DNA from: an uncultured Pirellula sp.
GTDB taxonomy: Bacteria; Planctomycetota; Planctomycetia; Pirellulales; Pirellulaceae
Direction: 5' to 3'
Length of the DNA: 38,287 bases
Assembly: GCA_903820735.1 (NCBI GenBank)
Contig: CAIJIZ010000174.1
Coordinates: 1-38,287, forward strand
Part shown: positions 37,190-38,287 of the stretch, piece after piece
Layout of the letters: each line of letters starts with the position of its first letter
How positions within the stretch are numbered: position 1 is the stretch's first letter
Notes under the pieces: model-generated
Told to the model about the DNA's origin: nothing
The model's input: only the letters and a program-made list of their open reading frames with translations
Databases searched by the model: none
Program-made: the position numbers and the translations under genes

Positions 37190-38287
37190 ATGAGTAATGC
37201 CGACTCGACACCGAATAACCTTTCCGCCGATGTCTTGATCGTCGGCGGCGGACTCGCCGGACTTACCGCCGCACGTACGTTGCATCGCGCCGGCCGATCG
37301 GTGTTGGTCCTCGAAGCCGATGAGGTTCCTGGAGGTAAACTGAAAACCGATCAACTCAACGGGTTTCTACTCGATCACGGCTTTCAAGTCTACTTGACGG
37401 GTTACGAAATCGCCGGCGAAGAACTCAAGGATGCAAAGCTCTCGTTGCGATCCTTCGACCCAGGAGCCAAGGTTCGCGTTGGCAATCAATGGTACTGCGT
37501 CCAAGATCCCCTGCGATTGGCTTTCAGCCGACGGTTGCAAGCTGCTTGGCAAACCCTCATCGCACCTATCGCGACATGGCAAGACCTCCTTACCCTTTGG
37601 ACATACCGTGAAAAGGTCTTAGCCACTCCCTTGCAAGAAATCTTCAAGCAGACTGGTGTCCCAACCATCGATCACCTCCGTTCTGTTGGTTTCTCAGAAC
37701 GCATCATCGAACGATTCTTTCGCCCATTTCTCGGTGGCATTTTCCTTGCAACATCCCTCGATATGGACTCAGCTCGAATGCAGTTCGTCTTCCGAGAGAT
37801 GTCGCGCGGATTCGCAGCCTTACCCGCAGACGGCATGGCTGCCATTCCAAAAGCACTCTGCGCTGACTTGCCCAAAAACACGATTCGTTGCAACGCGACC
37901 GTCTCCCAAATCAGCCGCGACGAAATTGTACTCTCGGACGGAACTCGCCTTCATGCAAAGCAAACGCTCATCGCCACCGAAATCGGCGCTGCAATGCGCC
38001 TGCTCGGTGAACGATGGCCTATCGAAAACATTCCATCAACTATTCAGACCTCTATTCAAACCTCTACTCAGACTTCGAAGTCAAAGAAGCCGACCGCGCA
38101 AGTACTACCCGAACAATCCACCCACTGCGTGTACTTTAGCCTAGATGCCACAACAGCCCCGACACGAACTCCTATCTTATTCCTCGATGGAAATCCACCC
38201 AGCCGGGATTGGTTCATCAATCACGTGGCTTTCCCAAGCCTGGTACAAAGTAGCTACGCACCGAAGGATAAGGTTCTCGCTAGCGTA
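37190..38287 (+). CDS. FAD-dependent oxidoreductase (amine oxidase/phytoene desaturase-like), truncated at window end
   Basis: ATG at 37190; MSNADSTPNNLSADVLIVGGGLAGLTAARTLHRAGRSVLVLEADEVPGGKLKTDQLNGFLLDHGFQVYLTGY (Rossmann FAD motif); frame open to 38287. Confidence 0.9.
   Translation, partial: MSNADSTPNNLSADVLIVGGGLAGLTAARTLHRAGRSVLVLEADEVPGGKLKTDQLNGFLLDHGFQVYLTGYEIAGEELKDAKLSLRSFDPGAKVRVGNQWYCVQDPLRLAFSRRLQAAWQTLIAPIATWQDLLTLWTYREKVLATPLQEIFKQTGVPTIDHLRSVGFSERIIERFFRPFLGGIFLATSLDMDSARMQFVFREMSRGFAALPADGMAAIPKALCADLPKNTIRCNATVSQISRDEIVLSDGTRLHAKQTLIATEIGAAMRLLGERWPIENIPSTIQTSIQTSTQTSKSKKPTAQVLPEQSTHCVYFSLDATTAPTRTPILFLDGNPPSRDWFINHVAFPSLVQSSYAPKDKVLASV

Noticed and set aside
36995-37354. 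119-aa minus-strand ORF with EDGVL repeats
   Set aside because: Its repeats are just the 15-bp intergenic tandem array read antisense, and the rest is antisense to the FAD oxidoreductase start; no independent coding support.

Overview
The window is a bacterial chromosome segment that looks planctomycete (Pirellulales-like). This rests on a DUF1559 prepilin-like protein, a DUF1080 protein, an ECF sigma factor, multihaem cytochromes and weak Shine-Dalgarno signals. Most of it is housekeeping or metabolic: clpX, a group-2 sigma70, bioB plus a 2Fe-2S ferredoxin, uxaA-like, an OYE-family oxidoreductase, lgt, panC, purQ, a di-haem cytochrome c peroxidase, an O6-alkylguanine-DNA alkyltransferase, a Fur-family regulator, a SpoU methyltransferase, SCO1, hemB, a class V aminotransferase, a PfkB kinase and mnmG. 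A truncated FAD oxidoreductase runs off the right edge. The most interesting locus is at the left edge, on the minus strand directly downstream of clpX. It encodes a ~98-aa protein ending ...EQVDARQSGE, a Pup/UBact-like C-terminus. Eight nt later comes a PafA/Dop-superfamily ligase-like protein carrying motifs GLETEF, FLANG, LATPE, DASGNTMGQHESY, FGTTALVL and DWLSK. Its catalytic domain is interrupted by a hydrophobic, probably membrane-spanning insertion. I read this as a candidate membrane-associated pupylation/UBact-like system linked genetically to ClpX, with no 20S proteasome gene in view. Other notable items are a SelA-like protein lacking the PLP lysine, an Lgt with a PDZ-like insertion, a BioB with a Cys-rich tail next to a ferredoxin, and many short (12-21 bp) tandem duplications. 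All calls come from reading the sequence and ORF translations; no database search was run.
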